A DNA stretch of 64,000 nucleotides, from the NCBI RefSeq assembly GCF_023571765.1, contig NZ_JAMJXC010000014.1:62001-126000 (forward strand), written 5' to 3'. The notes under the pieces are model-generated. The model had not been told where the DNA came from. It made no database searches and saw only the letters and a list, made by a program, of their open reading frames with translations. The position numbers and the translations under genes are program-made. Shown here piece after piece: positions 47,381 through 56,002 of the stretch. How positions within the stretch are numbered: position 1 is the first letter of the stretch; the number at the start of each line of letters is the position of its first letter. The stretch is from Xanthobacter aminoxidans. Lineage in GTDB: Bacteria > Pseudomonadota > Alphaproteobacteria > Rhizobiales > Xanthobacteraceae.

Positions 47381-49237
47381 CTACAGTCCTAGAATTTCAT
47401 CGATAGATTTACCGCGCTGCTCGTCCTTTTCGAATAGCTCTTTACACCAATCGTTTATCGCGGAAATTTCAGATCTCATCCTTTCTTCATCTGGTAAAAA
47501 TGAACTATAAAGTTCACGCTCCAGGCGTTCAATGGATTTTAAAGTGGGCTTGAATTGTTCTGGCTCCTTAATGGCCACCTCTACTTTGTTGGGCAAAAAA
47601 GTAATTCTGGCTACAATTTCGTCTCCCGCTATTTTAGACCTTTTTACGAATTTTTCGAAAGAGCTTTCTACAGAAAACCTGTTAAAATTGAAAGATATCG
47701 GTCGTGAAATTGAGTTCAAATTGTCTTTTATCCGCGAAATATGGCGACAAAAAAATAAAAAATCTGACATATATAAAGAGAATATGCCAAATCCATCTCC
47801 AAAGCTGCGGTACTCGTACGTTATATTGAATTTTGAAAGTATGCTTAATCCGTTTTCATTGCCGTAAATTACTGAATCGGATAAAAAATTGTTGTACTCT
47901 GGGCGTATATATTCTTTTATGACTATATTTTTGTTTAATTCAAAAGCCAATTGAATGACGTTGTCGTCAGAGTGTCTTTTAATTCTGCTTATAAATGAAT
48001 TAAATTTGTCAGAAAGAGTCGATGTCAGTGCTAGTGCGGCAAAGTACTCTTGAAATGATCTATGAATAAATACGTAAATCAATCCATCTTGCCTCAATAG
48101 ATTAACGCTTTCAACGTATTCCCTTTTAATATCATAGGGATCAAATTTGAATGACAGAACTTTGTTTGTTTTAATTATATACTCAATGATCTCGCTTTCT
48201 GAAAATTCAATCTTTCCCTCGTAGTAAGATAAAAGGCAAAATATAGAAAATGATCTCCTAAACTCATCGATGTTCAGGCATCTCTTTCTATGAAATGCCT
48301 TGGTGGCGTCGTGCCATTGAAATAGAGTTGTGAACGCGTTGTCGTAAAATATCGACATGTTGCTCGGAATAGTCATATTATCTTTAAACGTCATCATCAT
48401 CATTATGCATAGAAGTGGGCTTGAGATGAAGCTAGAGTGACTGTTGTAGAGATTTGTGTCGAGTTTTTTTATGAATAAAGCCTTTGAATTTTCATCAAAC
48501 GGCACTTTCTTCACAAGTTCAATCGATTGGAGAAGGTCGAATGGTTCTGACTGAAATATACTGAAGCCTTGCCATCCAGAAAATCGTCTATCATATCGGC
48601 TCGATACGACAAATCGACAATTTCTATACAGACTAGAAAGCTCCAGTATCTGATTTTGCACATATTCTCGCGCATTATCTTGAAGTTCGTCAAATCCATC
48701 AAGTATAAAAACAAATGATCCTCTATTGCAAAAATAGTCAAATACATCCTCAGGAAGATATTCGCTAGACGATATCGCGAGTCTAATATAATTCTTTAGA
48801 TCAATTTTAGATAAATCACTCAATGCCCTAAGTTCTAAGAAAATTGGAGTCTTAAAATCGCTGCGCTTAAATAAGCTAAGCCAAAGATGTCTCATAAAAA
48901 ATGTTTTTCCAGCGCCTCCATTTCCAACAATGATTGCGTTTCCAGATTCCATGATATGAGATAATACCTCAGAATCGTATAATATTTTATCATTGCATCT
49001 AAATTTTGATGGAACATAAATCGAGTAAAGATCGATGTCTTGATCTTTCTGACAAATGATCCTTACATACTTGTTCCTATTTAATGTCCGTTCGAGGTAT
49101 GGCTCAAAATCAGATGTTATTTTAAGCCATGCCGACTTCATTTTTTCCGAGGCGCCTTTTGCCGCGGCTGCCGCGCCTTGTTTTATGAGGGTGGTTACAA
49201 CTTCTGCGGCGATGCGGCTGGTATCAATGTCGGTCAT
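47381..49237 (-). CDS. NACHT-type STAND NTPase, probable anti-phage/immune sensor, horizontally acquired
   Basis: 618 residues. Residues 1-90: an N-terminal helical segment ending DLYSIYVPSKF. NACHT core: Walker A GNGGAGKT (105-112), Walker B FVFILDGFDEL (175-185) with the diagnostic D-G-x-D-E, sensor FVVSSRYD (209-216), and the winged-helix signature IHRSFQEYFAALAL (391-404). Residues 425-618 show no LRR, TPR or WD repeats and match no domain I recognise. Base composition is far more AT-rich than every neighbour, except for the first 37 or so codons. Such NTPases in bacteria are mostly phage-defence sensors. No effector nuclease, protease or TIR domain is recognisable; it appears to be a stand-alone gene. 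Start ATG follows GGTGGGAG. Confidence 0.85.
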   Translation of the reverse strand: MTDIDTSRIAAEVVTTLIKQGAAAAAKGASEKMKSAWLKITSDFEPYLERTLNRNKYVRIICQKDQDIDLYSIYVPSKFRCNDKILYDSEVLSHIMESGNAIIVGNGGAGKTFFMRHLWLSLFKRSDFKTPIFLELRALSDLSKIDLKNYIRLAISSSEYLPEDVFDYFCNRGSFVFILDGFDELQDNAREYVQNQILELSSLYRNCRFVVSSRYDRRFSGWQGFSIFQSEPFDLLQSIELVKKVPFDENSKALFIKKLDTNLYNSHSSFISSPLLCIMMMMTFKDNMTIPSNMSIFYDNAFTTLFQWHDATKAFHRKRCLNIDEFRRSFSIFCLLSYYEGKIEFSESEIIEYIIKTNKVLSFKFDPYDIKREYVESVNLLRQDGLIYVFIHRSFQEYFAALALTSTLSDKFNSFISRIKRHSDDNVIQLAFELNKNIVIKEYIRPEYNNFLSDSVIYGNENGLSILSKFNITYEYRSFGDGFGIFSLYMSDFLFFCRHISRIKDNLNSISRPISFNFNRFSVESSFEKFVKRSKIAGDEIVARITFLPNKVEVAIKEPEQFKPTLKSIERLERELYSSFLPDEERMRSEISAINDWCKELFEKDEQRGKSIDEILGL

Positions 49238-49416
49238 GGCTTTTTTTCTCCCACCCGCGATAAGCTAGGGCGGTGCGATAGGTGGCGCAACTCATGATCG
49301 TCGATGCATTCACAAGCCGATCAAGACTAGCGCGACCAGCAAATGGAGTGGATGCCAGACACAAGCTTAGCCTTGCGGCTTAGAGTGGCTATTTGAGAAG
49401 TTTGGTTTGCGTGCCC

Positions 49417-49698
49417 CTATCGCCGGCTGATCCGCCCGATGACCAGTTCGTCGATCTCCAGCCGGCGGATGCGCGCGCGGCCGATGGCGAGGCGGCCGAT
49501 GGCCACGGCGCCCACGGCGAGCGCTCCGAAGGCCAGCGCGCCGATGGCGATGGCGCCGATGGAGCCTGCGCCCAGAGATCCCGCACCCACGGTGCCCGCA
49601 CCAACTGCCCCGGCCCCCACGGCCGCCTTGCGGATGCGGCGCCTGCGGGCGGGCGGTGCGGCGGGAGCCTCGGTCTCGGTCTCTGGATCGGCGGTCAT
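49417..49698 (-). CDS. Pentad-repeat (A-x-G-A) protein of unknown function
   Basis: 93 residues. An acidic/Pro N-terminus and an RRRRIRK patch precede about ten five-residue repeats of the type AVGAG, TVGAG, SLGAG, SIGAI, AIGAL, AFGAL, AVGAV, AIGRL, AIGRA, with the last units turning basic (ARIRRLEIDELVIGRISRR). The five-residue period suggests a right- or left-handed beta-helix like pentapeptide-repeat or bactofilin folds. The longer frame running to 50748 is a shadow. No family name recognised. Confidence 0.62.
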   Translation of the reverse strand: MTADPETETEAPAAPPARRRRIRKAAVGAGAVGAGTVGAGSLGAGSIGAIAIGALAFGALAVGAVAIGRLAIGRARIRRLEIDELVIGRISRR

Positions 49699-49742
49699 CG
49701 CATGTTCTCGGATCGGGCGGCTTGGGATCGGGTTGCGGCGGG

Positions 49743-50153
49743 TCAGGGCACGAGGCTGTGGGCGTCCCAATCGTGCCGCGGCACCTCGGCGCCCAAGGTG
49801 TAGCTGAAGGCTACCACATCCATGCCGTCCGGGCTGGTCTTGCAGCGATAGGAGAGGTGATACCAGTGCTGCCGGCTGCGGATGGCCGCGCCGGGGGCGG
49901 AGATGGCGGCATCGCCGTGCCGGAAGTCGCCGAGCTTGGGATCGGCGAAGGCATAGGCCACCACCTCTTCCGGCCGCATGTCCTTGTGCTCGCGCCCGAT
50001 CTCGCCCATGGCGCGGGCGTTGCAGCGCTGCTCGATGCGGGTGCCGGGGTCCACATGGAGCATCATGTCGTCGTGCCGGCCGGGACCGGCGAGCGCCGGA
50101 GCGGCCGTTGCGGCAGTGAGGAGGACGAGGGGCAGCACGAGCGGGCGAATCAC
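49743..50153 (-). CDS. Secreted DUF930-like protein
   Basis: 136 residues with a signal peptide (cleavage near ALA-GP). Mature domain: HVDPGTRIEQRCNARAMGEI, EEVVAYAFADPKLGD, GAAIRSRQHWYHLSYRCKTSPDGMDVVAFSYTLGAEVPRHDWDAHSL, which fits my recollection of DUF930 (a proteobacterial periplasmic domain of unknown role). Two Cys. GTG start at 50153. Confidence 0.75.
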   Translation of the reverse strand: MIRPLVLPLVLLTAATAAPALAGPGRHDDMMLHVDPGTRIEQRCNARAMGEIGREHKDMRPEEVVAYAFADPKLGDFRHGDAAISAPGAAIRSRQHWYHLSYRCKTSPDGMDVVAFSYTLGAEVPRHDWDAHSLVP

Positions 50154-50346
50154 GGGGGGAGCATCTCCGCAGACAGGGAAGCGTGCCGCCTCTAGGCCGA
50201 ATCTGTGGCAGGGATGGGACGGGATGGTGGCGTGGTAGGGAAGAGGGGTCTCGCCCGCCGGAGCCCCTGCGTGTTATGGTGTTCACGATACAGCTTCGGC
50301 TGTCGGGGGCGACGGGCGGATCGGCCGGCAACGGCGCAGAGGACGG

Positions 50347-50907
50347 ATGTTCGGAATGACGGGGGACGAACGGCCGATGATCCTCGCCCTTCAGGGCGGC
50401 GACCGGGAAGCGATCCAGTCCTTGCTGGCGGAAGCGGCGCGGCGGCTTGCCGCGCAGGGCGTGCGCGTGCTCGGCGTGGTGGAGCACCTCACCCCCGGCT
50501 GCGCCCATGAGGACGTGCTGCTGCTCGATCTCGTCTCCGGCGAGACCAATCGCCTGCATCAGGATCTCGGCCCCGGCGCGGCCGGGTGCAGCCTCGATCC
50601 GGCGGGCCTCGCCGCCGCCTCGGCGGGGGTGGAGCGGGCCATCGCCGATCGCCTCGCCGAGGGCGGCGACCTGTCCGACACGGTGGTGGTGCTCTCCAAG
50701 TTCGGCCGGCAGGAGGCCGAGGGTCGCGGCCTCACCTCTGCGTTCCATGCGGCGGTGGCGGCCGAGCTGTGCGTCCTCACCTCGGTCTCGCCCAGCATCA
50801 CCGCCGAATGGGCGGGCTTCGCCGGCGACCTCGCCGAGCTGCGCCCGGCGGTGGCTGCGTCCATCGATGCGTGGTGGGGCGTGCCCGTTCCCGAACCGGC
50901 GGAATAA
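50347..50907 (+). CDS. DUF2478 family protein
   Basis: 186 residues with the DUF2478 features: ILALQGGDREAIQSLLAEAARRLAAQGVRVLGVVE, HQDLGPGAAGCSLDPAGLA, VVVLSKFGRQEAEGRGL, and TSVSP...W..FAGDLAEL...AWW. The family is often near molybdate transport genes and resembles P-loop nucleoside triphosphatases without a clear Walker A here. Start could be any of three in-frame ATGs (50347, 50356, 50377). Convergent with the MFS gene, with stops adjacent. Confidence 0.85.
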   Translation: MFGMTGDERPMILALQGGDREAIQSLLAEAARRLAAQGVRVLGVVEHLTPGCAHEDVLLLDLVSGETNRLHQDLGPGAAGCSLDPAGLAAASAGVERAIADRLAEGGDLSDTVVVLSKFGRQEAEGRGLTSAFHAAVAAELCVLTSVSPSITAEWAGFAGDLAELRPAVAASIDAWWGVPVPEPAE

Positions 50908-52404
50908 TCAAACCCCGATATCGTCCAGGCTGCGCCCGCGCGTCTCGATGCGGTAGTGCCAGGTCACGACCGCGCCCAGCAACGAGGCGGCGATCAGCAC
51001 GAACAGCAGCGTGCGTGTGCCGAGGTCGGCCAGCAGGATCGGGAACAGGAAGGCGGTGAGCACCGCCCCGATCTTGGCGAAGGCCGCGGCGAAGCCCGCG
51101 CCCATGCCGCGGATGCGGGTGGGGAAGACCTCGCCGGCGATCAGGTAGGTCTGCGCGTTGGGGCCGAGATTGGTCATGAAGTTGAACAGCATGAAGCCGA
51201 TGACCACCATCGTGACGGCGCGGTCGCCGCTGTAATAGGTGGAGAGCGCGGCCACCAGCAGGCCCGCCGCGCAGCCGACGAAGCCGGCGATCTGCAGCGG
51301 GATGCGGCCGATGCGGTCGGACAGCGCCACCGCCGCGCCGATGCCCACGAGCAGCAGCAGGTCGATCAGCGCCGCCCCCTCCGAGGCGAGCAGGTCCGCC
51401 GAGACGAGATCACTCAAATTGCGCCCGACATCCGTCTGATGGCCGAACGCCGCGGCGAGGATGGTGGGGGTGAAGATGCCGATGCCGTAGGTGGACAGGT
51501 CCTGCAGGAACCATGGCACCGCGGCGAGCACGGTCGCGCGCCGGTTGTGCGGGGTCTTGAACAGGGCGGCCGGGGTGCGATCGTGGCCCTGATCGTGCGC
51601 TGCCCCACCGGCATGGCCGTGGTGGCGATGGCTGAGCGCGATGGATTTCGGATATTGCGGCGAGCGGGCGAGCAGGCGCTGCGCCGCCTGCTGGGCCTCC
51701 TCCACGCGGCCGTGGGCGAGCAGCCAGCTCGCGCTTTCCGGCACGAACAGCCGGGCCACCGCCACCGCCACGGCGGGCAGGATGGCCGCCGCATACATGA
51801 GGCGCCAGGCGGAGACGGCCTCGATGTTGGACAGGACGAGATAGCCGAGCAGGGTGCCGGTGAGCGCCCCCACCGCCTGGAAGCCGAAGGCGCTGAGCAC
51901 CAGCCGTCCGCGCGCCACGGAGGGGATGCTCTCGGAGATCACGAGATGGGCGGTGGGATAGTCGCAGCCGAGCGCGATGCCGATGCCGAACAGGAACACC
52001 ACGGTCCAGCCGAAGGAGGGGCTGACCGCCAGCAGCGCGAGGAAGATGATGAAGATCACCATCTCCGCCACGAACATAAGCTTGCGGCCGAACTGGTCGG
52101 CGAGGCCGCCCAGCAGCAGCGCGCCGAAGAGGATGCCGGCGAGGCTCGCCGCGCCCACCAGGCCGTGCTGGAAGGCGTCCATGCCGAATTCGCGGGCCAT
52201 GAGGGGCAGCGTCACGCCCGTCATGAACACCACGAGGCCCTCGAAGAACTTGCCCGCAGCCGCCAGCCACCAGATGCGCCACTGCATGGCGGTCATGGGG
52301 GTGGCCGCCACCCGCGTGCCGTCGCGCCAGATCGGGGTCTCGTCGATATAATCCTGCACCGAGCGCTTGTGGTCGAACCCGCGTAGGTCCCGCATCTCGT
52401 TCAT
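50908..52404 (-). CDS. MFS transporter (sugar-porter-like) with His-rich loop
   Basis: 498 residues, twelve membrane helices. MFS motifs: GGLADQFGRKLMF between helices 2 and 3, ESASWLLAHGRVEEAQQAAQRLL after helix 6, SDRIGRIPLQ, and the C-terminal ETRGRSLDDIGV of the sugar/organic-acid porter family. The cytoplasmic loop between helices 6 and 7 holds HRHHGHAGGAAHDQGHD, a possible metal-binding or regulatory insert. Substrate unknown. Confidence 0.85.
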   Translation of the reverse strand: MNEMRDLRGFDHKRSVQDYIDETPIWRDGTRVAATPMTAMQWRIWWLAAAGKFFEGLVVFMTGVTLPLMAREFGMDAFQHGLVGAASLAGILFGALLLGGLADQFGRKLMFVAEMVIFIIFLALLAVSPSFGWTVVFLFGIGIALGCDYPTAHLVISESIPSVARGRLVLSAFGFQAVGALTGTLLGYLVLSNIEAVSAWRLMYAAAILPAVAVAVARLFVPESASWLLAHGRVEEAQQAAQRLLARSPQYPKSIALSHRHHGHAGGAAHDQGHDRTPAALFKTPHNRRATVLAAVPWFLQDLSTYGIGIFTPTILAAAFGHQTDVGRNLSDLVSADLLASEGAALIDLLLLVGIGAAVALSDRIGRIPLQIAGFVGCAAGLLVAALSTYYSGDRAVTMVVIGFMLFNFMTNLGPNAQTYLIAGEVFPTRIRGMGAGFAAAFAKIGAVLTAFLFPILLADLGTRTLLFVLIAASLLGAVVTWHYRIETRGRSLDDIGV

Positions 52405-52606
52405 GGCCTTCCCCCACGCTCCAGCGTGACAGAAAGCGTGCGAGCCGTGAATTGCCTATGACGGTCGCGGGGCCGGCTACCGTCCCGGGGGCTGGCGGGC
52501 AGAAAGGGGAGCGGCTAAGAAAGGCGTTCACCGGCGTGCTGCCCGGCCGTTCCCGCGGCCTCTCAGCGCAAGGCGCGCCCCCTCCCGTCCGGCGCCGCAG
52601 GTTCCC

Positions 52607-53311
52607 ATGGTCTTTTCCCGCGTCTCTGCTTTGTCCCTCGCGGCCCTCGCTGCGGGTCTCGCCCTCGCCGCCTGCCAGGGCAATCCGGATAGCTGGGGCA
52701 CCGGCGTGGTGAAGCAGACGGACGCCTTCGGCGACTATTCGGAGACGGTGGTCTCCGTCCCCAAGCCCACCGCCGGGCCGCGCCAGTTCGAATGCACGGG
52801 CCCCTTCGCGCCCAACAGCACCGCCATCAACATCGCCGCCGACTTCGGGCAGGCGAACGTCATCACCGGCAACATCATGTCGCCGGACGGCAGCACCGCG
52901 CCGGGCATCATCCTCCTGCCCAACGATCCCGCCTTGAGCCTGGAGATCGCCTGGAAGGACCCGGCCAACATGGCCGCCCCGCGCCGGGTGGCCTTCACCG
53001 AAAGCTCGGCCTGGACCGTGAACGGCATCGGCATCGGCACCAGCCTCGCAGACCTTGAACGGGCCAATGGCAAGCCGTTCCGCATCCAGGGCTTCGGCGG
53101 CAATGCCGGCGGCGTGGTGGCCGACTGGCGCGGCGGGCGGCTGGGCAATCTGGGCGGCGGCTGCGTGCTCGGGGCGCAGCTGGCGCTTTCGGCCGGCGCC
53201 TCGGACGGCGCGCAGGCGCGCGTTTCCGGCCCCAAGGTCTACAGCTCGAACGATCCCGCCATCCGCGCCGCCAACCCGAGCGTGGGCGTGTTCTGGGTGA
53301 ATTACCGGTAG
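52607..53311 (+). CDS. Lipoprotein of unknown function
   Basis: 234 residues with a lipoprotein signal (lipobox LAAC, Cys near residue 23). Mature part beta-rich: RQFECTGPFAPNSTAINIAADFG, AWTVNGIGIGTSLADLERANGKPFRIQGFGGNAGG and a Gly-rich GGRLGNLGGGCVLGAQL. The TSLADLERANGKPF stretch resembles a short motif in secreted PliI-type or DUF-family proteins, but no firm family. ATG 52607 follows a weak GCAGG. Confidence 0.68.
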   Translation: MVFSRVSALSLAALAAGLALAACQGNPDSWGTGVVKQTDAFGDYSETVVSVPKPTAGPRQFECTGPFAPNSTAINIAADFGQANVITGNIMSPDGSTAPGIILLPNDPALSLEIAWKDPANMAAPRRVAFTESSAWTVNGIGIGTSLADLERANGKPFRIQGFGGNAGGVVADWRGGRLGNLGGGCVLGAQLALSAGASDGAQARVSGPKVYSSNDPAIRAANPSVGVFWVNYR

Positions 53312-53474
53312 GGGGAAGGGCGCCGATCGTCGCGAATTGCGAAACCAGCGCCGGCATTAAGATTAACGCTCTCTAAATACCGCTGAGCCCGCGCCGTCGC
53401 CTTTCCAAGAAGCGTGGCGGTTGTAGAGTGCCACTGCGCGCCGCGAACCTTGCTGCGCGCAGGAGACTTTGCCA

Positions 53475-54068
53475 ATGAAACGCCTGATCCTTGGAGCGCT
53501 GCTGGGGGCCGTCTGCGCCGTCGGCGGGGCTTTCGCACAGGGGGCGCCCGCCAACGCCCCCATGGCCGGCGGACCCGCCGGCGGCATGAACGGTCCGCCC
53601 GCAAACATCGAAGAGTTGAAGGGCGTCCAGTGGCTGTTCGTGCAGGTGGCGGATTCCATCACCGTCACCGACAAGACCATCACGCTGAAGGGCGTCGCGC
53701 CGCAGGTCATCATGTTCGCCGACCGCCCGGAGCGGATCACCGGCGATGCCTCGACGGCGACCTTCATCAAGATCTGGAACGAGGGCAAGGACAGCTTCCA
53801 GAAGGACCCGCCCAACGCCACCCTCTCGGTGACGGTGAATGGCGAGCCCAACCTGTCGGTGATCAAGCTGTCGAATCCGGTGCTCACCGGCGACACGCTG
53901 ACCTACGACTACAAGCTCCTGAGCGAGGACAAGCCCCTCGCCGGCACCAATGCCAGCCTGTTCATCGACTGGTGGCACTATCACCGCTGGTGGGGTCCCG
54001 GACCCGGCCGCTGGGGTGGTGGCGGCTGCTGGCGCGGCCCGCTGGGCGGCCTGCACTGCCGCTGGTGA
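53475..54068 (+). CDS. Secreted protein of unknown function with Trp/Gly-rich C-terminus
   Basis: 197 residues: signal peptide (AFA-QG, residue about 22), low-complexity Ala/Pro/Gly/Met region, a central beta domain (WLFVQVADSITVTDKTITLKG, VIMFADRPERITGDAS, ATLSVTVNGE) and a C-terminal run of Trp, His, Gly, Arg (IDWWHYHRWWGPGPGRWGGG). ATG 53475 with AGGAGA 9 bp upstream. No family recognised. Confidence 0.7.
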   Translation: MKRLILGALLGAVCAVGGAFAQGAPANAPMAGGPAGGMNGPPANIEELKGVQWLFVQVADSITVTDKTITLKGVAPQVIMFADRPERITGDASTATFIKIWNEGKDSFQKDPPNATLSVTVNGEPNLSVIKLSNPVLTGDTLTYDYKLLSEDKPLAGTNASLFIDWWHYHRWWGPGPGRWGGGGCWRGPLGGLHCRW

Positions 54069-54236
54069 GCCTGATCTTCCGCCGTTAGACGTTCGCCCCG
54101 CCCGCACCCCGCGGCGGGGCGTTCGCGTCTGTGGCCGTCTGCCATGATGGTGCCGTCTTGATGGTGCCGTTTCACCCCTGCGTGCCAGCACCCCCGCTGC
54201 CGCCGGACGTCGCTCCTCGAAGCCGTGAGAGACATC

Positions 54237-54491
54237 ATGATCCGCCCCAGGGCCGCCCTGCGCCCGTTGACCCTCGCGCTGACCTTCGCCGCGGGCCTTG
54301 CGACTGCCGGGCTCGTGCAGTCGGCCTTCGCCGACCAGCCCAACATGCAGCGCGCGCTCGAGGCGCTGCGCACCGCGCGCGCCTTCCTGCAGCAGGCGGA
54401 GCCCAACAAGGGCGGCCATCGCGAGCGCGCCATCGACCTCGTGGACCGGGCCATCGGCGAGACCGAGGCCGGCATCCAGTTCGCGCGCTGA
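54237..54491 (+). CDS. Small secreted helical protein
   Basis: 84 residues: signal peptide (residues 1-32, AFA-DQ) then a short all-helical domain (NMQRALEALRTARAFLQQAEPNKGGHRERAIDLVDRAIGETEAGI). Similar small proteins are common in Rhizobiales; role unknown. Start ATG 54237 after GAGAG. The methyltransferase gene begins 33 bp downstream. Confidence 0.7.
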   Translation: MIRPRAALRPLTLALTFAAGLATAGLVQSAFADQPNMQRALEALRTARAFLQQAEPNKGGHRERAIDLVDRAIGETEAGIQFAR

Positions 54492-54524
54492 CCCCGGCGC
54501 CGCCTTGTTTTCGGAAAGTTGCTG

Positions 54525-55220
54525 ATGGCTGATTGGATCTCGTTCTGGAATGGTAGTCACGCCATCTATGTGAATGACCGGCACAAGGCGGTGCATTATG
54601 CGGCCATCGCGACCGATCTCGTCGGCTTCCTGCCGGGGCCGCACGCGCGGGTTCTGGATTTCGGCTGCGGCGAAGCCCTCGCCTCGGCCGAGCTGGCGCT
54701 GCGCTGCGCGCACCTCGTGCTCACCGATGCCGCGCCCGAAGTCCGGCGCCGCCTGAAGGGGCGCTTCGTCGCCGCCCCCAGCATCGACGTGCTGGCCCCC
54801 GAGGAGGTCTCGGCCCTGCCGGACGGCAGCTTCGATCTCATCATCTGCAATTCGGTGGCGCAGTATCTCTCGCGCGACCTGTTCGCCAGCCTCGTGCTGG
54901 AATGGCGGCGGCTGCTGGCGCCGGGGGGACGGCTGCTGATTGCCGACGTCATCCCGCCCCATGTGAGCGCGCTGGCCGACGCCGAGGCGCTGCTCAGGCT
55001 GGCGGCGCGGGAGAAGTTCCTGCTGGCCGCGGTCGCCGGCCTCGCCCGCACCGCCATCTCCCCCTATCGCAAGCTGCGCGCGGAACTTGGGCTGACCACC
55101 TACGAGGAGGCGGATGTGCTCGCCTTGCTCACCAAGGCCGGCCTCGCGGCGCGACGGGTCGAGCCCAATATCGGCCACAACCAGCAGCGCATGGCCTTCA
55201 TCGGCGAACGCGGCGCCTGA
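54525..55220 (+). CDS. Class I SAM-dependent methyltransferase
   Basis: 231 residues: SAM motif I VLDFGCGEALAS, motif II region LVLTDAAPEV, DGSFDLIICNSVAQYLS (motif IV/V) and LAPGGRLLIADVIPP. The FWNGSHAIYVNDRHKAVHY start suggests a small-molecule or sugar/lipid substrate. Ends immediately before the tandem repeat array, which extends several alternative frames. Confidence 0.82.
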   Translation: MADWISFWNGSHAIYVNDRHKAVHYAAIATDLVGFLPGPHARVLDFGCGEALASAELALRCAHLVLTDAAPEVRRRLKGRFVAAPSIDVLAPEEVSALPDGSFDLIICNSVAQYLSRDLFASLVLEWRRLLAPGGRLLIADVIPPHVSALADAEALLRLAAREKFLLAAVAGLARTAISPYRKLRAELGLTTYEEADVLALLTKAGLAARRVEPNIGHNQQRMAFIGERGA

Positions 55221-55460
55221 AGCCCGCGCGGCGTCTGAGCGTCGGCAGTGCAAAAAGCCCGCGCGGCGCTTGAGCGTAGGCAGCGCATCGAGAGCCCGCG
55301 CGGCGCTTGAGCGTAGGCAGCGCATCGAGAGCCCGCGCGGCGCTTGAGCGTAGGCAGCGCATCGAGAGCCCGCGCGGCGCCTGAGCGGAGACAGCGCAAA
55401 AAAAGCCCGCGCGGCGCTTGAGCGTGGACAGCGCAGCAAGCCCCTGCGGCGCCTTAGCCG
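55221..55460 (+). repeat. Tandem array of 35-37 bp GC-rich repeats (about 6.5 units)
   Basis: Units begin at 55221, 55256, 55293, 55330, 55367, 55404 and a degenerate one at 55439. Consensus: AGCCCGCGCGGCGCTTGAGC, then GTAGGCAGCGCATCGAG. Units 2-5 are 37 bp; 1 and 6 are 35 bp. There are no unique spacers, so it is not a CRISPR array. Copies also occur singly at 38301 and doubly at 43211, in the opposite orientation. Confidence 0.93.
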
Positions 55461-56002
55461 CGCACGGTGCTCCGGTGGGCGAAGGCCCAGACGCGGTAGC
55501 CGGTGAAGGTCCACATCATGGTGATGCCCGTGGTGAGGAACTGGGCGAGCAGATAGAACAGCCCCACCTCGTGCACGAACAGCCACATGAGCGTTTCGTT
55601 GAGCACGAACGCCACCCCCGCCACCACGATGAAGCGCGGCACCGCCCCGGCATGGGAGCGCGTGGCGTCGAAGGTGAAGCGGCGGTTGAGGACGTAGGAC
55701 ACGATGCCGCCCATGACGAACCCCACCGCCGAGCCGAGCACGGGGCCGACGGCATCCATCTCCACCAGAATGGCGAGCGTGGAGAAATGGGCCACGGCGG
55801 CGGTGAGGCCCACACCGACGAATCGGGCGAACTGGCGGATCAGGTCGCCATGGCGCGCGCGGTATTCATTGACCGTCCGGGCGAGGGAAGGCGGCAGCAC
55901 AGGCGTCTCCGGCAGGAAAACGAACAGGAATCCTTCAGGCCGAGGCAGCGCGGGCGGGCGCCGGACACCCCGCGAGGATGTGTATTCCGGGCGCGGCGTC
56001 AT
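55454..56002 (-). CDS. GtrA family membrane protein
   Basis: 182 residues; N-terminal variable 50 residues, then the GtrA domain with four membrane helices: RQFARFVGVGLTAAVAHF, VGFVMGGIVSYVLNRRFTF, and a final TGYRVWAFA. GtrA proteins are thought to flip lipid-linked sugars in surface polysaccharide modification. The stop lies at the edge of the repeat array. Divergent from carB. Confidence 0.87.
   Translation of the reverse strand: MTPRPEYTSSRGVRRPPALPRPEGFLFVFLPETPVLPPSLARTVNEYRARHGDLIRQFARFVGVGLTAAVAHFSTLAILVEMDAVGPVLGSAVGFVMGGIVSYVLNRRFTFDATRSHAGAVPRFIVVAGVAFVLNETLMWLFVHEVGLFYLLAQFLTTGITMMWTFTGYRVWAFAHRSTVRG

Noticed and set aside
55221-55460. Possible CRISPR array
   Set aside because: Units are directly adjacent with no unique spacers, dispersed single copies occur elsewhere, and there are no cas genes.
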